NCBI RefSeq assembly: GCF_002341865.1
Contig: NZ_DDOV01000069.1
Coordinates: forward strand, 639 to 22,703
DNA length: 22,065 nt
Direction: 5' to 3'
From: Clostridium sp. UBA2485
GTDB lineage: Bacteria > Bacillota > Clostridia > Clostridiales > Clostridiaceae
Part shown: in pieces, positions 7,232-14,795 of the stretch
Layout: each line of letters opens with the position of its first letter
Position numbering within the stretch: position 1 is the stretch's first letter
Translations under genes and position numbers: made by a program
The notes under the pieces: model-generated
What the model saw: only the letters and a program-made list of their open reading frames with translations
Databases searched by the model: none
What the model was told of the DNA's origin: nothing

Positions 7232-8770
7232 TTACTCCATGTTTTTTGCTAAAAATTCTGCAAAGTCCTTCATGGCATCTGCAACCATTGATTTCACTTC
7301 ATCTTTGCTTACTCCAGTACTTTCTTCAACCTTTCCTGGATTCTTTTCAACTAATATTGAAACTCCGTCGAATAAGTTAGTCATTCTTCCTAAGAATAAA
7401 CTTCCTTTACCAACTATCATGAAGTTATTTAATACACCATTTTTAATGTGCTCTATTCCATGTCCTATTATTGGTGCACCTGATGGGATGTGTCCTTGAG
7501 TTGGAGCATATCCTGGATATCCATGCTGTTTAACAAAGTTTAGTAATTCTTTCTTTTCTAATTGTCCCTTTTTAACAGCTAATGCAGCTATCATTTTATA
7601 GTTTTGTGTTGGAACGTCTCCAGCCCCTGCCGGTTCAGTTATATCAGGAGTTTGCATTTCTGGAGCATATTTATCTACATCTGTTATCTTAATTCCATTT
7701 TCTATTAATGGATCAAGTACCAATGCTTCTAAAACTGCTTGTGGTGAAGCTCCATGTCCTATTGTATGTGTTCCAATAACATCAGTTCTTAATATTGGAC
7801 TAATTCCATCATTTTGAGAAACAAGTACCGCAAATCCGCCTAAGCAATCTTCAAGTACTGGCATGTCTTTTTTAACATGATCTTTACCATTCATTCCAAG
7901 TTTAGCTGTAGCTCCTCCTGCTACCACTAAAACATTTTTATATATTCCACTCTTAACAAGTGATGCAGCTGTTATTAATGAGTGAGCTGGAGCTGCACAG
8001 AATCCTCTCATATCTGCACCAGTTGCACCAGTTAATCCTACAACTTCTCCAATAGCTTTAGCAATGTTTCCGCCACCTCTTTGGTTCATGTCACCAATAG
8101 CTTCTTCTGAACATTCTACTATATATTCAATTTCATCAATTGGTATATCTAAATTGTCTACTAAATGCATTCCTGCTAAAACTCCTGAAGCTTTAACAGC
8201 TAGGTTTTCAAGCATATAGTGAGCTGATAGGTTAGGGTCAAATTCATGTGCTCTTCTCACGCATCCTACTAGTTTCTCACCTTCATATAACCCTTCTGCT
8301 CCTGAATTGTTAACTAAATTTTCTATTTTATCTAAACTATCTCCTACAACCTTTTCAACTTTTGAAGCAATTAATGGATGTTTAGATAATTTTTCTCTTA
8401 TATTATTTGCGAATTCTTCTTCTAATATCACCAAGTCAAAAACGTCTGATATTTTCATTAATCCGTAAAATTCATCTTGAGGCATAACTTCGCCAAATTT
8501 ACCAAATCTATTAGCATTAGGAGTATTCTTTCCATACCATGGTCGTGGCATTTCTCCTAATTCCTCTGGAGTTATATTTCCTATATAGGTTTGATTTGGT
8601 GCATAAGCCACAACTTCTTCGAATGGTCTTAAATGGCTATTTAATTCCTTTAAATATTCTGAATCAGGATGTGTTTCTCTTTCTAACGTTTGAGTTGTTC
8701 CATTATGTATTACCATATCTGGAGTATTAACTAAAATATACGCTGCTTTCTTTAATACTGGAAAATTCAT
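7232..8770 (-). CDS. grdC: Glycine reductase complex component C, subunit beta (GrdC)
   Basis: Thiolase/ketoacyl-synthase-like partner of GrdD in the acetyl phosphate-forming protein C. From the chosen ATG it has 512 residues, the family's normal length. The likely nucleophile is Cys258 in DMRGFCAAPAHSL, the thiolase-type position; GHGAS (338-342) and GHIPSG (426-431) are further active-site candidates. The start is set by GGGGAGG about ten bases before the ATG at 8770 and by MNFPVLKKAAYILV, the usual N-terminus. The frame is open 26 codons further up to 8848, but no ribosome-binding site supports that. It follows grdB after 238 bases holding a 16-bp hairpin. Confidence 0.95.
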   Translation of the reverse strand: MNFPVLKKAAYILVNTPDMVIHNGTTQTLERETHPDSEYLKELNSHLRPFEEVVAYAPNQTYIGNITPEELGEMPRPWYGKNTPNANRFGKFGEVMPQDEFYGLMKISDVFDLVILEEEFANNIREKLSKHPLIASKVEKVVGDSLDKIENLVNNSGAEGLYEGEKLVGCVRRAHEFDPNLSAHYMLENLAVKASGVLAGMHLVDNLDIPIDEIEYIVECSEEAIGDMNQRGGGNIAKAIGEVVGLTGATGADMRGFCAAPAHSLITAASLVKSGIYKNVLVVAGGATAKLGMNGKDHVKKDMPVLEDCLGGFAVLVSQNDGISPILRTDVIGTHTIGHGASPQAVLEALVLDPLIENGIKITDVDKYAPEMQTPDITEPAGAGDVPTQNYKMIAALAVKKGQLEKKELLNFVKQHGYPGYAPTQGHIPSGAPIIGHGIEHIKNGVLNNFMIVGKGSLFLGRMTNLFDGVSILVEKNPGKVEESTGVSKDEVKSMVADAMKDFAEFLAKNME

Positions 8771-8953
8771 ATTCTTCCAACCTCCCCTTATAAATAGGTG
8801 AAATAAATTCACATTAATTTTGGAATTTGCTGATTTTATTCTGAACAATTAGATTATCTAAGCTTTATAATTAATACTATTAATACTATGGATAATCTAT
8901 AGCACATAATTTATAAAATTATTATGCATTATACATTCCCCATATCACTTAGA

Positions 8954-8986
8954 AATAATTAGGGAACTTTAAGTTCCCTAATTATT
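8954..8986 (-). repeat. Large intercistronic hairpin between grdB and grdC
   Basis: AATAATTAGGGAACTT and its exact complement form a 16-bp arm pair around a single base, so the real loop would open a few pairs. It starts 22 bases after the grdB stop. The minus-strand tail is ATTATTTCT, a poor T-run. It may act as a leaky terminator or protect the upstream grdAB message from decay. Confidence 0.7.
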
Positions 8987-9008
8987 ATTTACTTATCAAG
9001 ATAAAAAA

Positions 9009-10313
9009 TTACTCAAATATTTTTTGTCCATCAACTGGAGTTTGTAATGCTTCTAGAGCTTTTTCAACTAATCTTCTTCTTAATGTATACTCATCTGCTT
9101 TGCTTAATGCAGGATTTCCAAGTGGGTGAGGAATAGCTACTGTTGGTATTATTCTATTAGCTCCAACAGTTAAAGATACTGGAGTTATTGTACACATGTG
9201 TACTACTGGTAATCCAGCTCTTTCTATTTCTTTAACTAACGTTGCTCCGCAACGTGTACAAGTTCCTCACGTAGAAGTTAATATAACTGCATCAACACCA
9301 TCTGCAATTAATTCTTTAGCAGCAAACTCCCCATATTTCTTAGAAGAAGCAACAGCTGTTCCATTTCCTACTGTTGAATAGAAATATCTGTGTAGAGCTC
9401 CTATTTTTCCTTCCTTTTCTAAATCTCTTAATACGTCTACAGGGATTACTCTATCTGGGTCATCATTAGCATATACAGGGTCATGACCACCATGAGCTGT
9501 TTCATAAGTTTCACCTGTTAAATCCATTACTCCCTCTATATCATATTTACCTATTTTAGAAGCACTTGAAGATTCAATATGATCTGGGTTTCCTTTTGGT
9601 ACTATACCTCCAGATGTAACTATAGCTATTTTAGCTTTAGTGATGTCAGCTATAGGTGGTAATGGGTCAACTCTATCAAAGTCAGGCATTTTAAACTCAG
9701 TTACAAACTCCTCACCTTTTAACTTCTTAACTAACATATCAACAGCTCTCTTAGAACCTCTTTCTGTAGCAAAGTAGTTCTTTCTAATACCTCTTTCAAT
9801 GTAGTTGTCTTCAGCTGGTGATCCGATTTCTTCACCTTTAGCTAATTTTAAAGCTAATTTAGCCATTTTTGGAAGAGCATCTCTCATTCCAACTGCACTA
9901 TTTCTAGTTGATACAATATGCACAAACTTTTTGTACATATCAGCACCTGGATTTTCAATATACATTGCTGATAAAACTGGTATATTTAATTCTTCTTTAA
10001 CTGTTGTGGCTATATCTCCACAAGCAACACCATATCTTCCAGCGTTAAATGCAGGTCCAGCTATAAATAAATCTGGTTCATACTTCTTAACCATTTCTAA
10101 TATTTCTTTTTTTGCTTCTTTAGTATTCTCAGCGAAATAAGAGTCTCCGCAGATTACAGTTGCAACTATCTCTGCACCTTCTTTTTTAAACAATCCATTT
10201 AATCCCATTCCCGGTCCTACAAAACCGTCACGTACCTCTGGCTTAATGTCTGCTTTTTCTTCTCCGCCTATTCCAGCGTAAAACTGGTTTATATAATGAA
10301 CTATCTTAATCAT
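9009..10313 (-). CDS. grdB: Glycine reductase component B, selenoprotein subunit gamma (GrdB)
   Basis: Selenoprotein of the glycine-specific substrate-binding protein B. With the in-frame UGA at 9269-9267 read as selenocysteine the product has 434 residues, the usual size. Sec349 lies in LTSTUGTCTRCG, the known UxxCxxC motif of GrdB. The frame continues cleanly after the UGA to a TAA at 9011-9009, with conserved sequence such as IPTVAIPHPLGNPALS. The start is the ATG at 10313, preceded by GGGGG at seven bases and giving MIKIVHYINQF; an ATG six codons upstream has no Shine-Dalgarno. It works with processed GrdE to form a Schiff base with glycine and deliver it to GrdA. A SECIS-like stem follows the UGA. 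Confidence 0.96.
9239..9255 (-). promoter_or_regulatory. Candidate bacterial SECIS stem of grdB
   Basis: Starting exactly 11 bases after the UGA, ACGTTGC/GCAACGT forms a 7-bp stem with the loop GGA (minus strand). The spacing matches that known for the E. coli fdhF SECIS upper stem, which recruits SelB. Confidence 0.65.
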
Positions 10314-10342
10314 GCATTTTCCCCCTTTCATTGGGAATTGAC

Positions 10343-10367
10343 CCTTAAAAGCATAAAGCTTTTAAGG
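10343..10367 (-). repeat. Intercistronic hairpin between grdA and grdB
   Basis: CCTTAAAAGC/GCTTTTAAGG, a 10-bp stem with a 5-base loop. Flanking AATTG/CAATT segments could extend it. No T-run follows on the minus strand, and grdB begins about 30 bases later. Confidence 0.65.
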
Positions 10368-10430
10368 CCAATTATCAATTTCAGTTTTACTACTATTTTC
10401 TTAATTTTTAATCATAAATCTATTATAAAA

Positions 10431-10898
10431 TTAAACGTATTTGCTATATTGATCTCTTACAGATTTAACTTCACCTACTATTTCATCAACTTCCAAAACC
10501 ATTTCCATCATTCCACATTGTTCATCATAGATAGCTTCATCACATTCACCTTTAACCTCTGGTTCTACTACGTGATAAACTGCTAATCCTAGTTCTACTC
10601 CTGCTAATGGTCCTGCAAAAGTTGGGTCTCCTGCTGTAACTGTTTCAGCTGATAATCCAGATGCTTCAGCTTCAGCTCCCCCAATTACTACTACCATATT
10701 TTCTGCACCATATTTATCAGTTAGATCTTTTACTCTTTGTTGGATCTCCAGATCCATTGCACCTGCAGCCGTTCAGACAAAGCACTCTGTTGATGCAAAT
10801 ACTACTTCCGCTCCTGCTGATTTTAAACAAGCTTCTATAGCTGGTCCTGGTATTCCGTCTCTATCTCCTATACAGATAGCCTTTTTTCCTTGTAACAT
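10431..10898 (-). CDS. grdA: Glycine reductase selenoprotein A (GrdA)
   Basis: Small acidic redox selenoprotein shared by glycine, sarcosine and betaine reductases. Its Sec attacks the substrate bound to protein B and forms a carboxymethyl-selenoether, which it passes to GrdC/GrdD; thioredoxin then reduces it. The UGA at 10775-10773 is read as Sec42 in ECFVUTAAGAMD, the family CxxU motif (Cys39, Sec42), giving 155 residues. The ATG at 10898 begins MLQGKKAICIGDRDG and is preceded by AAAGGAAG at about ten bases. The UGA must be suppressed: the reading frame on both sides is typical GrdA. It lies 72 bases after grdE and is followed by a hairpin before grdB. Confidence 0.96.
10741..10756 (-). promoter_or_regulatory. 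Candidate SECIS-region stem of grdA
   Basis: TGGATC/GATCCA, a 6-bp stem with a 4-base loop, begins 16 bases after the grdA UGA. A weaker nearer stem (TGC-aggt-GCA) is also possible. The spacing is longer than in grdB, so this assignment is less sure. Confidence 0.4.
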
Positions 10899-10970
10899 AA
10901 TTTTATCTTCCTTTCATATTAAAAACTTAACATTCGTGAAACTTATAATATTCTAAATAATTTGGTTATA

Positions 10971-12257
10971 TTAATATCCTTTTGCTGTTAAGTAGTTGAA
11001 CCCTACTTCACTTGTAGCTCCTGTTATAACTTGTATTTCTGCTTCTATTGAACCGTCTTCTCTTAAGCTTCCAACGTGTCCTCCAGCTATTATATCAGCA
11101 GCCTCAATATGTCCTATTATTTTTTTCATTTTTGGTAATATAACAACCTCATTAGCATTTCCTCCAGTAACTACTGCATCTCCTTTTGGAGTTGAGTCAG
11201 CTAGTGATTGTGAACTACCATCTTGTCCTGCATATTCATCTGTTAAAAGTACTGTTTTAATACCTTTAGCTGTGATTTTATTACAGTTCATAACTAAGTC
11301 AGCATCTGGATTACCAAAGCCTTCTTCTGAAACTATAGCAGCATCTGCTCCTAAGAATTCTACTAATTTAGCAACCATATTTGAAGATCTTTCTTTATCA
11401 GCTAAGTATACGTTCTCATTTGTGATTACGCATCCGATAAAGTTAAAATCTTTTCCGTGTCTTTCATATAAATCTTCTATTATTGGATGATTCATATGAA
11501 CATATGATGGGTTTTTATCACAAGCAGACACACAGTTTCCACTTACTATAGCTCCATCAAACACTTCTGTTGGGTATATAAATGTTGGAATTATTTTCTT
11601 AGCATCTACACCATAAACATAAGTGTCATGTAATAATCCTTGAGTTTGAAGCATGTAAACATATACAACCTTTGGTAAATCTGGATATTGTTTAACTTGC
11701 TCTAATAGTGGCAATGTTTCGAATGTTTTAACTTCATCTGGTTCAACATTCTTACCAGCTTTACCTAAGTACACAGCTGTTTTGAAGCCTATTGTTCTTA
11801 TGGCTTCTTCATGTTCGTGTTGTCCTATACCTTCTTTTGGTTCACATATAACAACTAAGTTATTTGTTTTAGAGAAAGGTGTATATTTAGCTCCTTCTCC
11901 ACACATATCAACTATACCTTCTTGGAATCCTACAATTTTACCAGTAGTAACAACTGCAGCTCCTTTTAATACATGAGTTCTTCCTGAACCTACTGTATCA
12001 ACTTTACTTATAAAGCCTGGGAAAATTCCTCCATTTCCCTCCACTTTAACTCTTGGTTCAATTACGTCCTTAACAGGAATTATTCTAACTTCTTCACCTG
12101 GTTTTGCAATATCAAAATCGATACTACTTATTCTTTCATCTCCAGATACTTCTTTAAGTAATTCCTCTTTATTTACATAAAGAACTCCATTATCAACTTT
12201 TGTTTCTGCTCCGAATTGAAGATCTTTTATAATGATGTTTCCAATCTCTAGACGCAA
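10971..12257 (-). CDS. grdE: Glycine reductase component B proprotein (GrdE), pyruvoyl-forming
   Basis: Proprotein split into the alpha and beta subunits of the substrate-binding protein B. The cut falls at Asn-Cys in VSGNCVSACD, and the Cys becomes the pyruvoyl group that binds glycine as a Schiff base. The best start is TTG at 12257-12255, eight bases after GGAGG and giving MRLEIGNIIIKDLQFG, the usual N-terminus. A GTG three codons upstream sits inside the Shine-Dalgarno itself and cannot be the start. With the TTG start the product has 428 residues and the cleavage Cys is residue 242, matching the position reported for clostridial GrdE. It follows trxA after about 108 bases that include an 11-bp hairpin. 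Confidence 0.95.
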   Translation of the reverse strand: MRLEIGNIIIKDLQFGAETKVDNGVLYVNKEELLKEVSGDERISSIDFDIAKPGEEVRIIPVKDVIEPRVKVEGNGGIFPGFISKVDTVGSGRTHVLKGAAVVTTGKIVGFQEGIVDMCGEGAKYTPFSKTNNLVVICEPKEGIGQHEHEEAIRTIGFKTAVYLGKAGKNVEPDEVKTFETLPLLEQVKQYPDLPKVVYVYMLQTQGLLHDTYVYGVDAKKIIPTFIYPTEVFDGAIVSGNCVSACDKNPSYVHMNHPIIEDLYERHGKDFNFIGCVITNENVYLADKERSSNMVAKLVEFLGADAAIVSEEGFGNPDADLVMNCNKITAKGIKTVLLTDEYAGQDGSSQSLADSTPKGDAVVTGGNANEVVILPKMKKIIGHIEAADIIAGGHVGSLREDGSIEAEIQVITGATSEVGFNYLTAKGY

Positions 12258-12311
12258 AACATTCACCTCCTATGAATATATGAGTTTAACCTACTTTTGT
12301 TTTTTTATTTG

Positions 12312-12340
12312 AAGGTAAGCAGCAATTTACTGCTTACCTT
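12312..12340 (-). repeat. Intercistronic hairpin between trxA and grdE
   Basis: AAGGTAAGCAG/CTGCTTACCTT, a perfect 11-bp stem with a 7-base loop. The minus-strand tail is A-rich, so it is not a terminator for the operon; processing or stabilising is more likely. Confidence 0.65.
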
Positions 12341-12365
12341 AACAACATCTTAATTAAAGAATAAA

Positions 12366-12695
12366 TTATAATTTTTCATAGTAAGCTTTTATGAAATTTT
12401 CTATATCATCTAATGTAGATATTTTATCTGGAGTAATTGTATCAACACATTCTCCACCATTATATATCTTCATTGTTGGCAATCCTAAAACCTTTTGTCC
12501 TATAGCAACTCTTCTAGCTCCGCCTATGTTTAAGCTAGCAAATTTAATTTTATCACTATATTTTGGCTCTAATCCGTGAACTCCTGGCATTAATTCTATA
12601 CAGATTTCACATTTATCTCCCCAAAAATCTACAAATACTGGTCTATCGCTTTGAAGCACTTCCGCCTCAAAATTATCTTTGTTTAATTCTAACAT
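12366..12695 (-). CDS. trxA: Thioredoxin with atypical CEIC active site
   Basis: Electron carrier that reduces GrdA (and probably GrdB) after each glycine turnover. From the ATG at 12695 it has 109 residues, normal for thioredoxin. That start is preceded by GAGGG at seven bases, while the open frame continuing up to 12776 offers only a TTG without ribosome-binding site. The fold is recognised by PVFVDFW, the cis-proline GLPT (Pro73) and YNGG. The active site is FWGDKCEICIE: Cys29 and Cys32 with Glu-Ile between, and Lys in place of the usual Trp of WCGPC. A third Cys is at 83. Thioredoxins in grd operons are known to deviate from WCGPC. The gap to trxB is 187 bases, longer than elsewhere in the operon. 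Confidence 0.9.
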   Translation of the reverse strand: MLELNKDNFEAEVLQSDRPVFVDFWGDKCEICIELMPGVHGLEPKYSDKIKFASLNIGGARRVAIGQKVLGLPTMKIYNGGECVDTITPDKISTLDDIENFIKAYYEKL

Positions 12696-12882
12696 TAAAA
12701 TTCCCTCTCTTTCTTCAATAAAAGCAAGCTTATTACTTTCATGAATATATTTTCCTATTTCATATTTTTTAGTCAATATACCTTAAATTTTCACAATATA
12801 AATATATTATAAAAATTTTTGAACTTAATTAACTTTTCAAACAATTCTGTTTAAAAAAAATAATTTTATTAGTATTTAACTA

Positions 12883-13812
12883 TTAGTTAAATTTTTCCTC
12901 TATATAATGTTCACAGTTTGTAGCTGCTATAGCTCCATCTGCTGCTGCTGTAATAACTTGTCTTAAAGATTTTTCTCTAACATCTCCAGCTGCAAATACT
13001 CCTGGAATATTAGTTCTCATCTCTTCATCAGTGATGATATCTCCTCTATCATTCATAGTTATCTTTCCTTTAAATAGCTCAGATATTGGTAAGTATCCTA
13101 CAAAGACAAAACAACCATTTACTGCTAATTCGCTAAGTTCTCCAGTTTTTACATTTTTTATCACTAAACTTTCAAGGATCTCTTCACCTTTGGCTTCTTC
13201 AACAACACTATCCCAAATAAATTTAATTTTTGGATTTTTGAAAGCTTTTTCTTGTAATGACTTAGCAGCTCTTAATTGATCTCTTCTATGAATTATTGTT
13301 ACCGTTTCTCCGAATTTAGCTAAGTATATTGCTTCTGTTATAGCTGAATCTCCTCCGCCTATAACTGCGATATCTAAATCTGTAAAGAAGTCAGCATCAC
13401 AAGTTGCACAATAAGAAACTCCTCTTCCTCTTAATTCAATTTCATTTTTAAATCCACCTAATCTTGGATATGCACCAGTAGCTATTATTATTGTTTTACC
13501 TTCATAGGTAGCTTTTCTTGTTTTAACTACTTTAATATCTCCTTCAAGCTGAACTTCTATAACTTCATCTTTAGCAAATTCAGTTCCAAATTCTTCTGCT
13601 TGTTTTCTCATTCTTTGGCTAAGGCTTGTTCCTGTACAATCTTCAATAGATCCTGGATAGTTCTCTAATTCATCAGTAGTGGCTGTCTGTCCACCAAACT
13701 TTGCTCTTTCTATTAATAATGTTTTCATTCTTGATCTCGCAGCGTACAATCCAGCTGATAATCCTGCAGGACCTCCACCTAAAATGATAGTATCATAAAT
13801 AATATGTTCCAT
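12883..13812 (-). CDS. trxB: Thioredoxin reductase, NADPH-dependent flavoprotein
   Basis: Low-molecular-weight thioredoxin reductase, 309 residues, feeding electrons from NADPH via FAD to the operon's thioredoxin. FAD-binding GGGPAG at 12-17, the redox-active pair CATC (Cys135, Cys138) in SYCATCDADFF, the NADPH-binding GGGDSA at 152-157, a basic patch IIHRRDQLR for the nucleotide phosphate, and the C-terminal FAD segment AAGDVREK. AGGAGG precedes the ATG. It lies 12 bases after grdX. The context says it is the dedicated reductase for glycine reduction; genomes usually carry a second trxB elsewhere. Confidence 0.96.
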   Translation of the reverse strand: MEHIIYDTIILGGGPAGLSAGLYAARSRMKTLLIERAKFGGQTATTDELENYPGSIEDCTGTSLSQRMRKQAEEFGTEFAKDEVIEVQLEGDIKVVKTRKATYEGKTIIIATGAYPRLGGFKNEIELRGRGVSYCATCDADFFTDLDIAVIGGGDSAITEAIYLAKFGETVTIIHRRDQLRAAKSLQEKAFKNPKIKFIWDSVVEEAKGEEILESLVIKNVKTGELSELAVNGCFVFVGYLPISELFKGKITMNDRGDIITDEEMRTNIPGVFAAGDVREKSLRQVITAAADGAIAATNCEHYIEEKFN

Positions 13813-13824
13813 GGGTAACCCTCC

Positions 13825-14199
13825 TTAATTGATTGCATGATTTATTAAATCGCAATCTATCAATTGAAAATCTTGTAATATTTTATCACTCCAATTTGGA
13901 GTATTGAAATCTCTTAAAAATTTTTCTGTAGTCATTATTGTACTTTCAATTATTTCTAATGACTGAATATCTAAGGACTCCCTATTTAATGATAAACATA
14001 CGGTTCTATATGGTGTTTCGTTAGGTTTAACACTACTCATTAATGGATGAGTTAGAAGCTTATGGCCTAAATGTATGTTATCTCTAACATTTTTTAGCAC
14101 TTCCATTGCTGAACCATCTATATAGACTATTTTATACTTTGCTTCAAAGGTTCTCTTTGACAATGGATTATTAGTTATTATAAATAACGGTTCAATCAC
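13825..14199 (-). CDS. grdX: GrdX family protein
   Basis: First gene of the glycine reductase operon, 124 residues. It starts MIEPLFIITNNPLSK and looks like the small GrdX family found only beside grd genes. No catalytic motif, signal peptide or membrane span is seen; the protein is predicted cytosolic. The start is GTG at 14199, seven bases after GGAGGG. It stands directly after the glycine riboswitch terminator and 12 bases before trxB. Its role is unknown; assembly, Sec handling or glycine sensing are possible but nothing in the sequence decides between them. Confidence 0.85.
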   Translation of the reverse strand: MIEPLFIITNNPLSKRTFEAKYKIVYIDGSAMEVLKNVRDNIHLGHKLLTHPLMSSVKPNETPYRTVCLSLNRESLDIQSLEIIESTIMTTEKFLRDFNTPNWSDKILQDFQLIDCDLINHAIN

Positions 14200-14224
14200 C
14201 TAGCTTCCCTCCTTTTTCACATAT

Positions 14225-14268
14225 AAAAAAGGCATATGCAAAAGTAATAATTAACTTTGCCTATGCCT
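14225..14268 (-). terminator. Riboswitch-controlled terminator (expression platform)
   Basis: AGGCATAGGCAAAGT pairs with ACTTTTGCATATGCCT with small bulges, followed on the minus strand by TTTTTT. Its left arm overlaps the 3' strand of aptamer 2 P1 (CAGAGG) by about two to three bases, so a ligand-stabilised P1 would compete with terminator folding. Confidence 0.8.
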
Positions 14269-14464
14269 CTGTCCTTTAAACCTGAGAGTTTTACTCCTTC
14301 GGTGCTTACCGCTTTCCAGAGTTATGTCCATTTTCGGTCCTTTTGCCTGAGAGTTTCAAATTTATTGGCAAAATAAATTTTTGCTTCTTCGGCTACCCAT
14401 TGTTATAAAAATAATTATTAATAATTATCTTTAATAGATCATCTCCCGAAAATTTCATCCATAT
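14267..14464 (-). promoter_or_regulatory. Tandem glycine riboswitch (gcvT type), two aptamers
   Basis: Minus-strand RNA. Aptamer 1 is closed by TTTTCGG/CCGAAAA (14452-14446 with 14337-14331) and contains GCCGAAGAAGC and CTCTCAGGCAAAAGGACC. Aptamer 2 is closed by CTCTG/CAGAG (14321-14317 with 14271-14267) and contains CACCGAAGGAGTAA and CTCTCAGGTTTAAAGGACAG. Both share the glycine aptamer core, joined by a nine-base linker. The leader ATATGGATGA can pair with the linker TGGACATAA to give the known leader-linker kink-turn. It stands 68 bases before grdX, so it senses glycine for the glycine reductase operon. Confidence 0.95.
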
Positions 14465-14495
14465 TTCTATTAAATTGTTTTTAGTTTGTTTTAAC

Positions 14496-14524
14496 TTACA
14501 ACCCAAGTATACAACATTCGTCAA
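14496..14524 (-). promoter_or_regulatory. Candidate promoter of the glycine reductase operon
   Basis: Minus strand TTGACG (14524-14519), a 17-base spacer, then TTGTAA (14501-14496). An alternative -10, TATACT (14511-14506), has only a weak -35. Either places the transcript start 25 to 50 bases before the first aptamer. Confidence 0.45.
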
Positions 14525-14795
14525 TAAATTTCTATATTTTTTAACATTTTCCCTTATTTAAATTCTCTATAATCAATTTAAAAAGTTCAAATGATTTATA
14601 TTTTTCAGAAAGTCTGTTAATTGTTTGTCAATTATTAATATTATATTTTAAAATACTAGTTTTTAAATTTTAATTAAATGTATTATATAAATCAAATATA
14701 AGGATTAATTTTATTAAAAATTCTAGTTTTATAAATTATTTATATCTTTATTCAAAATTTTAATTATTAAAATATTAAACTATAATAGCTAATCT
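14525..14795. other. AT-rich gap between the degV-like gene and the grd promoter
   Basis: No gene is visible. An 8-bp AT-only inverted repeat (ATTTTAAT/ATTAAAAT, 14757-14773) lies about 20 bases after the degV-like stop but lacks a GC stem and a clear T-run. So no convincing terminator separates the two units. Confidence 0.5.

Noticed and set aside
7232..8848. Longer GrdC start
   Set aside because: The extra residues are unlike the GrdC family, and the strong GGGGAGG lies before the ATG at 8770.
9267..10313. grdB as a truncated gene or pseudogene because of an in-frame TGA
   Set aside because: The TGA sits at the known Sec position of UxxCxxC, the downstream frame is conserved GrdB sequence, and a SECIS-like stem follows.
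10431..10757. grdA starting at the ATG after the TGA (a 108-residue protein)
   Set aside because: This would lose the CxxU redox motif. The ATG at 10898 has a ribosome-binding site and gives full-length GrdA with the TGA as Sec42.
10996..11490. Open antisense frame of 164 codons inside grdE
   Set aside because: It is a by-product of codon bias in the opposite strand; there is no recognisable protein family or translation signal.
12366..12776. Longer thioredoxin with 27 extra N-terminal residues
   Set aside because: It would start at a TTG with no Shine-Dalgarno. The ATG at 12695 has GAGGG at the right distance and gives the normal thioredoxin length.
12696..12882. Internal promoter between trxB and trxA
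   Set aside because: A TTGACT and several TATA-like boxes occur, but none is spaced properly; the stretch is simply AT-rich.
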